Assembly (NCBI GenBank): GCA_023511625.1
Contig: JAIMBD010000003.1
Span: 124,001 to 188,000 of the forward strand
Direction of reading: 5' to 3'
Length of the DNA: 64,000 nt
Origin: Bacillota bacterium
GTDB lineage: Bacteria > Bacillota > Sulfobacillia > Sulfobacillales > Sulfobacillaceae
A model generated the notes under the pieces. The model saw only the letters and a list, made by a program, of their open reading frames with translations. It was not told the DNA's origin and made no database searches. This document shows positions 17,649 to 26,383 of the stretch, in pieces. A program made the translations under genes and the position numbers. Each line of letters opens with the position of its first letter. Within the stretch, counting starts at the first letter, position 1.

Positions 17649-18842
17649 ATGCGAAGGGCAGTGCTGGCCCAGAGTCTTTTGGGGCTCGTGCTGGCGGCTG
17701 GGGTGGGCAGCGGGTGCGGCCTTAGCAGTGCACCGGCTTCCCGGCTTTCTGCCTCAACTCCCATCGTCGTCGGCAGCACCCTGCCGTTGACGGGGGGGCA
17801 AGCGGCGGCGGGCCAGGCGTTGGAACAGGGAGAGGAAGCGTATTTAGACGCCGTCAATGCTCATGGCGGCATCGACGGTCACCCCATTCGATTGGTGATC
17901 GAGGACGACCAGTACATACCTAGCCAGACGGTGGCCGATGGGCGCCTTTTACTGGACCAAGACCATGTGGTGGCATTTTTGAACGCGTTCGGGACCAGCG
18001 AGAACTTGGCCTTGGAGCCACTGGCGGCCCGAGCCGGGGTGCCTATCGTGGGGGCGGGATCGATCTCGGATGTCGTGACTTCGCCCCCACGTCCCTGGCT
18101 GTTCGAGACGGTGCCTTCCGAGAAGACCGAAGTCGACGCCTTTGTCCGCTTCGCCGTCAATCGGCTGCACCTCCGGCGCATTGCCATTCTGTATCAAGCC
18201 GATGCCTATGGGACGCCAGCCGTTGCTATGGCCCAGTCGGCCTTGGCGGCCTTGGGGTTACACCTGGTCGCTGCCCAGGCCTTTCCTCCCGGGGCCAGTG
18301 ACCTCAGCACCCAGATTCTTCGCCTCAAAGATGCTCACCCGGACGCAGTGTTGCTCTACGCGTTGGGTCAGCAGACAGTGCTCTTCTTCCGTGAAGCCAG
18401 GCAACTGGGCTGGCGATTGCCGCAGGTCTTTATGGGGGCTGCCAACGAGGATCCTGCCTTGGTCCGCGCCCTGGGGTCGGCCGGTGAAGGGACCATCTCG
18501 GACGCCTTTACCGATCCCCCCACGATGCCCTCGCCTGCAGTGAAGGCCATGGTACGACGGTTCCAGCGTTATGTGCACGCCGCGCCCAATTCGCTCTCCG
18601 AAGATGCTTACGTGGGTGCCGAGGTCTTGGTCGCTGCCATTCGGCAGGCTATGCCCAACCCGAGCGGACCCCGCATCGCGCGAGCACTGCAATCCCTGCG
18701 GAACTTCGACCCCGGAGTCGCCGGCCCCATCTCCTTCGGACCCGACAATCACCGAGGGGCTCAAACCGTGCAGCTAGACCGCCTGGAGCACGGGACCTTT
18801 GTTCCGATCTCGGGGTGGATCGGCCGCCGCTCCAACCGTTGA
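17649..18842 (+). CDS. livJ: Branched-chain amino acid ABC transporter, substrate-binding lipoprotein
   Basis: A 397-residue periplasmic-binding-protein type I lipoprotein, the first gene of a complete Liv-type importer. A signal peptide ends in a lipobox around GSGC (residues 21-24). The mature part begins IVVGSTLPLTGGQAAAGQ, typical of this family. The ATG at 17649 follows GAGGAGG at 17630-17636; longer starts include that ribosome site. The ligand could be a branched-chain amino acid, another amino acid, an amide or an aromatic acid; sequence alone does not decide. Confidence 0.9.
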   Translation: MRRAVLAQSLLGLVLAAGVGSGCGLSSAPASRLSASTPIVVGSTLPLTGGQAAAGQALEQGEEAYLDAVNAHGGIDGHPIRLVIEDDQYIPSQTVADGRLLLDQDHVVAFLNAFGTSENLALEPLAARAGVPIVGAGSISDVVTSPPRPWLFETVPSEKTEVDAFVRFAVNRLHLRRIAILYQADAYGTPAVAMAQSALAALGLHLVAAQAFPPGASDLSTQILRLKDAHPDAVLLYALGQQTVLFFREARQLGWRLPQVFMGAANEDPALVRALGSAGEGTISDAFTDPPTMPSPAVKAMVRRFQRYVHAAPNSLSEDAYVGAEVLVAAIRQAMPNPSGPRIARALQSLRNFDPGVAGPISFGPDNHRGAQTVQLDRLEHGTFVPISGWIGRRSNR

Positions 18843-18857
18843 CGGAGGGAACGCGGC

Positions 18858-19715
18858 ATGGAGCTTGTGGGATTAAGCCTTTCGACGGGGGCCATCTACG
18901 CCCTGGTGGGATTGGGGATGGCCGTGATTTACCAAGCCACCGGCGTCTTCAACTTCGCCCAAGGGCAGTTGGTGACGGTGCTGGCCTATGTCGGGCTCAG
19001 TCTCTTGCGGGCCCACTGGCCGTTCTTCGCGGCCGCAGGGCTAGACCTGGTGTTCGCTCAAGGCGCCGGCATGGCGCTGTGGGTCCTCGTCCGCCCTTTT
19101 CGCACGCGGCCGCCCTTGGTGACCAGCATGGCTACCTTAAGCCTTTACCTCGTGCTCAGAGACCTGGTGGTGCCTATCTGGGGCGCCGATCCCCTAGTCT
19201 TGCCGGCCCCCTGGGCCCACGGGGAATGGCGTCTTGGGGGAATGGCCCTGTCGTCGGCGCAAGGTGTCGCCATCCTGGTGGCGGCCTTGGTCGCGGCGGG
19301 GATGGCGGCATTCTTCCGCCGGACGCGGATGGGCATCGCGCTGCGCGCCGTGCGAGACCATCCCCAAGCGGCCAGCTTGATGGGCGTCGACGCGGACCGG
19401 CTCGGCTTTGTGGTGTTTGGCGCCGCAACCGTGATCGGCGCCGTGGCCGGCTTGGTGCTGGCGCCTATGACCGTTGTGGCTCCTACGATGATGGACGAGC
19501 CCACCTTGGGGGCATTCGCTGCCCTGGTTCTCGGGGGGATCGACACCCCCTGGGGGGTCCTCTTGGGAGCCATGGGGCTCGGAGGCCTTGAGACGGTGGC
19601 GGGATATTATCTGGCGTCGATCTGGAAGGAAGCCGTGCCCTTGCTGGCGGTTTTGGCCGTGGTGGTGATTCGGGCGGGGGGCCTCCTCGGTGGGGAGGAG
19701 GTACCCCGAGCGTGA
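18858..19715 (+). CDS. livH: Branched-chain amino acid ABC transporter permease LivH
   Basis: A 285-residue polytopic membrane protein, one of two permease subunits of the Liv-type importer. It opens with LSLSTGAIYALVGLGMAVIY, followed by GVFNFAQGQLV, the usual LivH beginning. The LivH-type coupling region GIALRAVRDHPQAASLMGVD lies near residue 165. The gene is 15 bases after the binding protein, and its stop overlaps the livM GTG. Confidence 0.93.
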   Translation: MELVGLSLSTGAIYALVGLGMAVIYQATGVFNFAQGQLVTVLAYVGLSLLRAHWPFFAAAGLDLVFAQGAGMALWVLVRPFRTRPPLVTSMATLSLYLVLRDLVVPIWGADPLVLPAPWAHGEWRLGGMALSSAQGVAILVAALVAAGMAAFFRRTRMGIALRAVRDHPQAASLMGVDADRLGFVVFGAATVIGAVAGLVLAPMTVVAPTMMDEPTLGAFAALVLGGIDTPWGVLLGAMGLGGLETVAGYYLASIWKEAVPLLAVLAVVVIRAGGLLGGEEVPRA

Positions 19716-20710
19716 AGGGCAGGTTGGGTCGGGTCCTGGTGGGCATCCTTGGGCTGGTTTTGCCGTTGGGGGTTTTCAACCGCTACGTTTTGTACTTGGT
19801 CAGTTTGGCCCTGGTCTACTACATGGCCGCTGCGGGGACCGACCTTTTGGTGGGCTACACCGATCAGCTGTCGTTGGCCGGCGCGGCTTTTTTCGGATTG
19901 GGGGCCTACACGGTCGCTCTGGGGTCTGGCCTTCTCCATCAGTCTTGGGCGGAGGGGGTGCTGGCCGCAGCGGCCGTCGGCGCCATGGGAGGCATGGTGC
20001 TGGGGTTGCCGGCGCTTCGGGTCCAACACCTTTCTCTCGGGGTGTCGACTTTGGCAGGGGTGGTGGTCCTCAACACCTGGTTTAACGCAAGCCCTTCCTT
20101 TCTGGGGGGCAGTCTGGGAGGAAGCCAGGGACTGGTGGTACCGGCGCCGACCATCGGCGGGCATCCCCTCTCCAGCCGCTGGCTGTGGGCCGGGATCTAC
20201 GGGAGTGCCGCGGCGGTGTGGGCCGTCGAGCGCAACCTGATCCGCTCCCAGTACGGCCGCATCCTGTGGGCCTTGAAAGACAGTCCCCTGGCTTTGGAGT
20301 CCCTGGGCACGGCCTTGGCCCCCGTCAAAATGGGGGTCTTTGTCTTCTCGTCGGCGCTGATCGCCGTGGCGGGGGCGTGGTACGGCCTGTTGTCCGGCAC
20401 CATCGACCCCACTGTGTTCGACCCGAATCTCTCCATCACTCTGATCGCCATGGCAGTGATCGGGGGGAGCGGGTGGGAGATGGGGCCGCTGGTGGGGGCG
20501 CTATTCGTCACGGTACTACCGCAGGTCTTCGCCCTGATGGGGTTCGGACCATGGGCCAACCTGTCCTACGCCATCGCCTTCTTCCTGACGCTCCGGTGGG
20601 CGCCCGAAGGATTGGGGCGGCGATGGTCTCGGGCCTGGCAGACATGGAGGGCAGCGCGGATTCGGCTGGGGAGGAGGGACGTCGGTGGCCGACCTCTTGG
20701 AGGTGGTTGA
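19712..20710 (+). CDS. livM: Branched-chain amino acid ABC transporter permease LivM
   Basis: The second permease, 332 residues with about eight to ten membrane helices. LVGYTDQLSLAGAAFFGLGAY near residue 50 and ALKDSPLALESLGTALAPVK in the cytoplasmic loop are LivM signatures. Its GTG start overlaps the livH stop (GTGA) and its 3' end overlaps livG by 26 bases. The tight packing indicates a single transcript for all five liv genes. Confidence 0.93.
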   Translation: MKGRLGRVLVGILGLVLPLGVFNRYVLYLVSLALVYYMAAAGTDLLVGYTDQLSLAGAAFFGLGAYTVALGSGLLHQSWAEGVLAAAAVGAMGGMVLGLPALRVQHLSLGVSTLAGVVVLNTWFNASPSFLGGSLGGSQGLVVPAPTIGGHPLSSRWLWAGIYGSAAAVWAVERNLIRSQYGRILWALKDSPLALESLGTALAPVKMGVFVFSSALIAVAGAWYGLLSGTIDPTVFDPNLSITLIAMAVIGGSGWEMGPLVGALFVTVLPQVFALMGFGPWANLSYAIAFFLTLRWAPEGLGRRWSRAWQTWRAARIRLGRRDVGGRPLGGG

Positions 20711-21470
20711 GGTTCGAAAATCCTACGGCGGGGTTCAGGCCCTCAAATCGGTCAGCTTCTCGCTGGCCGCGGGCGAAGTGGTCGCGCTCATGGGCCCCAA
20801 CGGGGCCGGGAAGACCACGCTGGTGAACGTGATTTGCGGCCACACCCGTCCGGACGGGGGCGTGGTCCGCCTAGACGGCCGCTCCCTGGCGGGCATGGGG
20901 CCGGCCCGGGTGGCCCGGCTGGGCATTGCGCGCACCTTTCAGAACCTCTGCCTGTTCGATCACCTCACTGCGGTAGAAAACGTGGCCGTGGCGGTGGGGT
21001 TGGGGGCCTACCGGGTGAGCGATGCCATCCTTCGCCGGTGGGCCTTCCGCGCCGGCGAAGCCGATATCTTGGGCCGCGCCGAAAAGGTCTTAGATGCGGT
21101 CGGATTCCCGCCCGAGGCGCGGGATTTGACCCCGCCGATGTTGCCCTACGGCCTCCGCAAGCGACTGGAACTGGCGCGCGCGTTGGCCCGGAATCCCAAA
21201 GTACTGGTGCTGGACGAGCCGGTGGCAGGTATGAACCGCGAGGAGTGGCCTGCCATCGCCGGTCTTATCCGGGCGGTGGCAGCCTCGGGGGTAGGGGTGT
21301 TGGTCATCGAACACCACTGGCCGTTTGTGCAACAGGTCGGGCAGCGCGGGGTGTTTATGGCCCACGGATCTGTGATTGCGCAAGGCTGTTGGTCCGAAAT
21401 CCTGTCCCCGCGGGAGGTGGTTGGCCGTGGCCTCGGCCGTGCCGACGGCGTCGGCGCTCCTGTGCTGTGA
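20685..21470 (+). CDS. livG: Branched-chain amino acid ABC transporter ATP-binding protein LivG
   Basis: A 261-residue ABC ATPase. Walker A is GPNGAGKTT, the Q-loop lies in RTFQNLCLFDHLT, and Walker B is VLVLDEPVAGMN. The signature is LPYGLRKRLELARAL, the degenerate form normal for LivG rather than LSGGQ. The GTG start lies inside the end of livM and the 3' end overlaps livF by 44 bases. It pairs with LivF to power the importer. Confidence 0.94.
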   Translation: MADLLEVVEVRKSYGGVQALKSVSFSLAAGEVVALMGPNGAGKTTLVNVICGHTRPDGGVVRLDGRSLAGMGPARVARLGIARTFQNLCLFDHLTAVENVAVAVGLGAYRVSDAILRRWAFRAGEADILGRAEKVLDAVGFPPEARDLTPPMLPYGLRKRLELARALARNPKVLVLDEPVAGMNREEWPAIAGLIRAVAASGVGVLVIEHHWPFVQQVGQRGVFMAHGSVIAQGCWSEILSPREVVGRGLGRADGVGAPVL

Positions 21471-22173
21471 GGGAATCGAGGCCGGCTACGGGGGCAAGCC
21501 GGTGCTTCGGGGCATCGACTTGACCTTGGAGGCGGGGGAGTGGGCGGTGCTGGCCGGCGAAAACGGCGCCGGCAAGACCACGTTGCTCAAAGTCCTGGCC
21601 GGCCTCCACCGCCCCACGCGGGGCCATATCTGGTTTCAAGGGGAGGACCTCGTGGGTTTGCCAGCCCCGGCGGTGGTCAAAAGGGGTCTCGCGCTGGTCC
21701 CCGAAGGGCGGTGGATATTCCCGCGCCTGACGGTCCTCGAAAATCTCAAGATGGGGGCCTATCTGCATCCCCGCGGATTTTCCGACCGACTGGAGGTCGT
21801 CTTGGACCTGTTTGCGCCGCTAAAACCGCGGCTTTCGGTGCTGGGGGGGAGGCTGAGCGGAGGGGAACAGCAGATGTTGGCCATCGCGCGGGCGCTTCTC
21901 GGTCGGCCTTCGCTGTTGCTCCTCGACGAGCCGTCGCTCGGCCTGGCCGCAGACATGCGGGCAGCTATTTACGAAACATTGGCCGAATTAAACCGACGCG
22001 AGGCGGTGGCGATTTTGGTGGTAGAACAGGATCCAGAAGGAGTGGCGCAGAAGGCGCGGCGGTGGCTCATGCTACAGGACGGCTGCCTTAGCCGCGATGG
22101 CCGCGGCGCCCCGCCGGATCCGGACCAACTGGCCAAAGGACTCCCGGAGCGACCCCCGGGGGCCTGCAGGTAG
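21427..22173 (+). CDS. livF: Branched-chain amino acid ABC transporter ATP-binding protein LivF
   Basis: The second ATPase of the importer, 248 residues. Walker A is GENGAGKTT, the LivF-type segment LALVPEGRWIFPRLTV is present, the signature is LSGGEQQMLAIARAL and Walker B is LLLLDEPSLGL. GTG at 21427 follows a GGGAGGTGG site inside the end of livG, so translation is likely coupled. The open frame extends further upstream without a better start. Confidence 0.94.
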   Translation: MASAVPTASALLCCEGIEAGYGGKPVLRGIDLTLEAGEWAVLAGENGAGKTTLLKVLAGLHRPTRGHIWFQGEDLVGLPAPAVVKRGLALVPEGRWIFPRLTVLENLKMGAYLHPRGFSDRLEVVLDLFAPLKPRLSVLGGRLSGGEQQMLAIARALLGRPSLLLLDEPSLGLAADMRAAIYETLAELNRREAVAILVVEQDPEGVAQKARRWLMLQDGCLSRDGRGAPPDPDQLAKGLPERPPGACR

Positions 22174-22358
22174 GGACGGACGGATCGCCTCGCGGGATGG
22201 ACGACACCGCGCGGGGCGATTGCCCTTCTGACAGAACAGAAACTGGGCGTCGGAGCGCGTTGGAGCCGGAAGGATGCCGCGTGACCGAGGCCCCGCGCCC
22301 AAGGTCCGGCATTCGTCGAAGACGGCTGCCCTGGGAGGTGGCCGAAAGGAGGATTGGG

Positions 22359-22943
22359 TTGAGAACAGGAGCAGATCCGGTGTTGTTGATTGTGGTGGGG
22401 AGCACGCGGCCGGGCCGGGTGGGCTTGCCGGTAGCGGAGTGGTTTCGCGGTGTGGCCGAACGCCACGGCGGTTTTCAGGTGGCTTGGGCCGACCTGGCCG
22501 AGATTCGACTGCCGCTCCTCGATGAACCGTATCATCCCCGGCTCGGGCGGTATCAGCACCAGCACACCCGGGATTGGAGCCGACGGGTGGACGGAGCCGA
22601 CGCCTTCGTCATGGTGGCACCGGAATACAATTACGGGTTCAACGCCGCTTTGAAAAACGCCATCGACTACCTGCACCGGGAATGGCAGTACAAACCGGTG
22701 GGCTTTGTAAGCTACGGCGGCGTTTCCGGGGGCACCCGGGCCGTGCAGATGCTCAAGCAGGTGGTCACGACGCTCAAGATGGTGCCGGTCAACGAGGCGG
22801 TGGTCATCCCCTTTGTCCAGCAGGCCCTCGACGAGGAAGGGCGTTTTCAAGCCTCCGAGGCCTTGGACGCCGCCGCGCGGCAGATGCTGGACGAATTGCG
22901 CCGTTGGGCCCTAGCCTTACAGCCGCTGCGTGCCGGCTCGTAG
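22359..22943 (+). CDS. NAD(P)H-dependent FMN reductase family protein
   Basis: A 194-residue flavodoxin-fold reductase. The phosphate-binding loop GSTRPGRVGLPVAEWF is near the N-terminus. The family segment VMVAPEYNYGFNAALKNAID is in the middle, followed by FVSYGGVSGGTRAV. Such enzymes reduce flavin or quinones with NAD(P)H. TTG at 22359 is preferred because AAGGAGG lies at 22346-22352; the open frame upstream has no such site. It sits alone between the liv operon and a rhodanese gene. Confidence 0.87.
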   Translation: MRTGADPVLLIVVGSTRPGRVGLPVAEWFRGVAERHGGFQVAWADLAEIRLPLLDEPYHPRLGRYQHQHTRDWSRRVDGADAFVMVAPEYNYGFNAALKNAIDYLHREWQYKPVGFVSYGGVSGGTRAVQMLKQVVTTLKMVPVNEAVVIPFVQQALDEEGRFQASEALDAAARQMLDELRRWALALQPLRAGS

Positions 22944-22990
22944 TCTGGCCTGGACACCCGACAGGCGGCGCGGTACCATCAAGCTACCTT

Positions 22991-23010
22991 CAGTATCGAA
23001 CAGTATCGAA
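22991..23010. repeat. Tandem decamer CAGTATCGAA x2
   Basis: The ten bases CAGTATCGAA occur twice in direct succession in the gap between the FMN reductase and rhodanese genes. The patch is less G+C-rich than its surroundings. It could be a regulator site for the downstream genes or a simple duplication. Confidence 0.5.
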
Positions 23011-23118
23011 CGAGACAACCGAGGAAGCCGGGAGAACGGGGACCTGGGCACCACGTTCCCGGGCGCGACCGCTCAGTGACGTCGGTGGAGCAACCTGGGG
23101 AGCAAGGAAGGGGTCGCG

Positions 23119-23517
23119 GTGGCACTCACCAATACCGTCTTTGGCGTCCTCGCCGCATGGTTCTTATACTGGCAGCTGCGGCCGCTGTTTGGGGTGCGCC
23201 GCCTTTCGGTGGCCGCCTTTCAGGAGCGGCTTCGGGCCGGCGGCGTGCAGGTGGTCGACGTGCGCACGCCCGGGGAGTATGCAGCCGGGCACATTCCCGA
23301 CAGCCTCTCCATTCCACTGGACCGGTTGCGCCGCGAAGTCGACCGCATCGCGCGCGACCGCGAGGTGGTCTTGGTCTGTCGGTCGGGGTATCGGGCCATG
23401 CAGGCCTACCATATCCTCAAGCGGCGCCGGTTTCAGCGGCTTTGGGTCCTGGAGGGGGGCATGGTGGCCTTTATGCGAGCGGCGGCAGAAGCGGCATGGG
23501 CCCAAGAGGGGTCGTGA
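23119..23517 (+). CDS. Membrane-anchored rhodanese-like protein
   Basis: A 132-residue single-domain rhodanese with one N-terminal membrane helix (LTNTVFGVLAAWFLYWQL). The domain shows VVDVRTPGEYAAGHIPDSL and the active-site loop VLVCRSGYRA with the sulfur-carrying Cys. The GTG start follows GGAAGGGG. The stop overlaps the next gene as GTGA, so the two proteins are probably made together. The sulfur donor and acceptor are unknown. Confidence 0.88.
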   Translation: MALTNTVFGVLAAWFLYWQLRPLFGVRRLSVAAFQERLRAGGVQVVDVRTPGEYAAGHIPDSLSIPLDRLRREVDRIARDREVVLVCRSGYRAMQAYHILKRRRFQRLWVLEGGMVAFMRAAAEAAWAQEGS

Positions 23518-24140
23518 GCCAAGGCGCCTTATTTACCGACCGCGGACTGCGCCAATTGCGGCGCCTGTTGGGGACTTTGGCGCATCCGGTGGCGCTCGAG
23601 GTGTCAGGCCCGGCCGGCGATCCGTTTGTCGCCCAGTTCGAGGCCGTGGCGGCGGCGTTTTGCCGTGCCGCCGGCCCGGTGTTGGGCTGGCATCGGGGCG
23701 GTACCGACGGATGGCCGCGCCTTCGCTTGCTGGACGAGGCGGGGCGACCGTACGGCATCGGATTTGCCGGCTCGGTCGCGGGATACCAGTTGCAGGGACT
23801 GGTCGCCGGCATCCGCGCGGCCGCGGCCCAACAAGGCGGCGGCGAGCTCAGCGAGTGGGCCCTGGTGGTGTTCACTGCGCCGACCTGTCCCCACTGTCCG
23901 CGCCTTGTGGTGGCGGCGCAGGCCTGGATCTTGGCGTCGCCGTCGCCGCCGCTTTGTACCTGGGCCGTAGATGCAGGAGCCATCCCCGCGTGGGCCGAGC
24001 GCGCCGGAGTCACCTGGGTGCCGGCTACGGCCTTAGAGCGGGGTGCCCAAGTGGTGGCCGTGATCGACCAGCCGTTGCCGATCGACGCGTGGCGCAACCG
24101 TCTTGAGGCAGAGATCGCCAAACAGGAGGGTGGACGGTAA
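23514..24140 (+). CDS. Tandem thioredoxin-fold protein (PDO / AhpF N-terminal-like)
   Basis: A 208-residue protein that looks like two thioredoxin folds in a row. The C-terminal unit has the redox motif FTAPTCPHCP near residue 125. The N-terminal unit keeps the fold pattern but has no CxxC. A single active second unit is the arrangement of the AhpF N-terminal domain, while thermophile protein disulfide oxidoreductases often have CxxC in both. GTG at 23514 overlaps the rhodanese stop. It may transfer electrons to a peroxidase or to the rhodanese; this is an inference. Confidence 0.75.
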   Translation: MSQGALFTDRGLRQLRRLLGTLAHPVALEVSGPAGDPFVAQFEAVAAAFCRAAGPVLGWHRGGTDGWPRLRLLDEAGRPYGIGFAGSVAGYQLQGLVAGIRAAAAQQGGGELSEWALVVFTAPTCPHCPRLVVAAQAWILASPSPPLCTWAVDAGAIPAWAERAGVTWVPATALERGAQVVAVIDQPLPIDAWRNRLEAEIAKQEGGR

Positions 24141-25010
24141 GTGCAGGTGGTCACCGAAATTGAGGCCATGCGGGCCATCTCCCGGGAGGTTCACCACCGC
24201 GGGGAGTCAGTGGCGCTGGTGCCCACCATGGGAGCCTTTCATGCCGGGCATCTCGCTCTGATGCGGCGGGCGCGAGAATTGGCCACGGTGACGGTGGTCA
24301 GCCTCTTCGTCAACCCCCTGCAATTTGGGCCGGGCGAAGACTGGGCGCGGTACCCGCGCCGCTTGGAGTCGGACCGCGCGGCGGCAGAGGCGGCCGGGGT
24401 GGACTATTTGTTCGTTCCTAGCGAATCGGCGATGTACCCGCACGGGGAGGTCGTGGCCCGGGTGGTGGTGGGCCGCATGGCCGAAGTCCTGTGCGGGAGG
24501 AGCCGCCCCACGCATTTCAACGGCGTGGCCACGGTCGTGGCCAAGCTGTTTCACATCGTAGAGCCCGATTGGGCCGTCTTCGGGCAGAAAGATGGGCAAC
24601 AGGTGGCCATCATCCGCCGCATGGTGGAGGATTTGAACTTCCCGGTCCGGATCGCGGTGGTGCCGACGGTGCGGGAGCCTACCGGTTTGGCTTTGTCGTC
24701 GCGCAACGAATACCTGACCGAGGCCGAGCGCCGCAAGGCGGCGGCCTTGTACCAAGCGCTCTCGGCTGGCCAGGCGCGCTTTGCGGGCGGTGAGCGCCAC
24801 CCCCAAGTGCTGGTGGAGGCGGTGCGGGCCGTGCTGGCCGAGGCCGGGATCCAACCCGAGTACGTCGAACTGGTCCAGGCTTGGGACTTGGGGGCGGCGC
24901 CAGACCCGCTGGCACCCGGCGCATACCTTTTGGCGGTGGCCGCCTGGGTCGGCACTGCCCGCCTCATCGACAACGTCATCTTGACGGTTCCGGAGCCGTC
25001 GGCGTCTTAA
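24141..25010 (+). CDS. panC: Pantothenate synthetase
   Basis: PanC joins pantoate and beta-alanine with ATP in coenzyme A synthesis. The 289-residue protein shows VALVPTMGAFHAGHLALMRR with the nucleotide-binding His pair, SLFVNPLQFGPGEDWARYPR, VFGQKDGQQ and LALSSRNEYL, the KMSKS-equivalent loop. The GTG start at 24141 directly follows the stop of the preceding gene and has GGAGGGTGG upstream. Neither panB nor panD is visible here, so the pathway genes are scattered. Confidence 0.97.
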   Translation: MQVVTEIEAMRAISREVHHRGESVALVPTMGAFHAGHLALMRRARELATVTVVSLFVNPLQFGPGEDWARYPRRLESDRAAAEAAGVDYLFVPSESAMYPHGEVVARVVVGRMAEVLCGRSRPTHFNGVATVVAKLFHIVEPDWAVFGQKDGQQVAIIRRMVEDLNFPVRIAVVPTVREPTGLALSSRNEYLTEAERRKAAALYQALSAGQARFAGGERHPQVLVEAVRAVLAEAGIQPEYVELVQAWDLGAAPDPLAPGAYLLAVAAWVGTARLIDNVILTVPEPSAS

Positions 25011-25068
25011 CCCCAAAGGCCATGCCATATAGTACCCCGGACAGGGCAAACCGGGGGGTTGGGGTATT

Positions 25069-25659
25069 ATGGTCAACGTGGTGTGGCTCATCCTGCTCTT
25101 GGGAGGGATCGTGACCAGCGCCTGGTCGCACGGCGTGGGGTCCGTCACCCAAGCAGTAGTCAATGGGAGCGAAAAGGCGGTCGAAGTCGCCTTCGGGTTC
25201 ATCGGCATCATGAGTTTGTGGCTGGGGCTGGCCAAAATTGCCGAGGCTTCGGGCTTGATGCGGGCCCTGGCGCGCACGATGGCGCCTTTGGTCTCGCGCC
25301 TGTTCCCGGGCATTCCTGCCGACCATCCGGCCATGGGCAACATGCTGATGAATATGGCCGCCAACCTCTTAGGCATGGGAGGCGCCGCCACCCCTTTTGG
25401 CTTGAAGGCCATGCAAGAGCTTCAGGCCTTAAACCCGGTCAAGGACCGAGCCTCGGCCAACATGATTACCTTTTTGGCCATCAACACGGCGTCGATCAAC
25501 TTGGTGCCGGCTACGGTCATCGCCTTGAGGGTGGCCGCGGGGTCTCGCCATCCAGCGGAAATCGTGGGCCCTACCATCTTTGCCACCTCGGTGGCAGCGG
25601 TGGTGGCCATTGCCGCCGACCGCGTCTTTCGCCGGCGAGGGGGCGATGACCAGGTCTAA
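25069..25659 (+). CDS. spmA: Spore maturation protein A
   Basis: SpmA is a membrane protein of the nucleoside-recognition (Gate) family needed for spore core dehydration in Bacillus. The 196-residue protein has the expected pattern of hydrophobic helices with NMLMNMAANLLGMGGAATPF and FLAINTASINLVPATVIALR, both family hallmarks. Length matches the family. It stands downstream of panC and converges with spmB; the two stop codons overlap by four bases. In Bacillus spmA and spmB are co-directional. Confidence 0.93.
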   Translation: MVNVVWLILLLGGIVTSAWSHGVGSVTQAVVNGSEKAVEVAFGFIGIMSLWLGLAKIAEASGLMRALARTMAPLVSRLFPGIPADHPAMGNMLMNMAANLLGMGGAATPFGLKAMQELQALNPVKDRASANMITFLAINTASINLVPATVIALRVAAGSRHPAEIVGPTIFATSVAAVVAIAADRVFRRRGGDDQV

Positions 25660-26195
25660 CCGCCGAACAGGCGATGGCAGATGTAGACGGCGGCCACAAA
25701 ACCGGCCAAATCCCCCAACAGGGCCACCGTCAGGGCATAGCGGATGTTGCGGATGCCGACCGAGCCAAAGTACAGGGTGATGACGTAAAAGGTGGTGTCG
25801 GTGCTGCTCTGCAAGGTGGACGCCAGGCGGCCGATGAAGGAGTCGGGGCCGTAGCGATGCAACAGGCCGGTGGTGATGCCGAGTGCCGCCCCGCCGGAGA
25901 GCGGGCGCACCAGCATCAAGGGGACCACAGCGGCAGGCACGCCGAGGTGGCCCAGCGGCCGCGAGAGCCAATGGATGACGGCATCGAACGCGCCCGAGGA
26001 CTCAAAGACAGAAAGGGCGACCAAAATCCCCACCAAAAAGGGGATCATCTGGATGGCCATGCGAAAGCCCTCGCTGGCGCCCTCCACGAAGGTTTCGTAC
26101 ACCTTGACGCCGCGTAACCACCCGTACAGCGGAATAAATCCGACCAAAAACGGCACCGCCCAGGTCGAGAGGACCTCGATCCACCCTGTCACCAT
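25656..26195 (-). CDS. spmB: Spore maturation protein B
   Basis: The partner of SpmA, 179 residues and hydrophobic. Family strings are VGFIPLYGWLRGVKVYETFVEGA near residue 18, the PLMLVRPLSGGAALG segment and STDTTFYVITLYFGSVGIR near the C-terminus. It lies on the opposite strand from spmA, ending tail to tail with it, so the two cannot share a transcript. The start at 26195 faces a divergent promoter region shared with the ridA operon. Confidence 0.93.
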   Translation of the reverse strand: MVTGWIEVLSTWAVPFLVGFIPLYGWLRGVKVYETFVEGASEGFRMAIQMIPFLVGILVALSVFESSGAFDAVIHWLSRPLGHLGVPAAVVPLMLVRPLSGGAALGITTGLLHRYGPDSFIGRLASTLQSSTDTTFYVITLYFGSVGIRNIRYALTVALLGDLAGFVAAVYICHRLFGG

Positions 26196-26234
26196 CCCCT
26201 CACCCCGCCCAAATTTTCTTCTGGCCCCGAAACT

Positions 26235-26243
26235 TGGTATACT
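26235..26243 (+). promoter_or_regulatory. Possible extended -10 promoter of ridA-rluB-nicotinate PRTase
   Basis: TGG immediately followed by TATACT (26238-26243) is an extended -10 box in an A+T-richer patch between divergent spmB and ridA. The -35 region (TTTTCT at 26214-26219, spacing 18) is weak. Confidence 0.4.
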
Positions 26244-26383
26244 GGGAGCACCTCGCGATCTCGAATGGGCCCTTCGGGCTTCTGAGGGCGCGCGCCGAGG
26301 CCGGGATGCCGACCTTTCCAGAACGGCCGCTATGGTTTTATGTGCGGCGCGGCGAGGCCATGCCAGAGGGATGGAGGGGGACG

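Noticed and set aside
23076-23513. N-terminal extension of the thioredoxin-fold frame across the whole rhodanese gene
   Set aside because: That part is the out-of-frame shadow of the rhodanese; GTG at 23514 gives a clean start coupled to the rhodanese stop.
25036-25057. CCCCGG...CCGGGG hairpin between panC and spmA as a terminator
   Set aside because: The stem is only six bases with a ten-base loop and is followed by G-rich sequence, not T residues.
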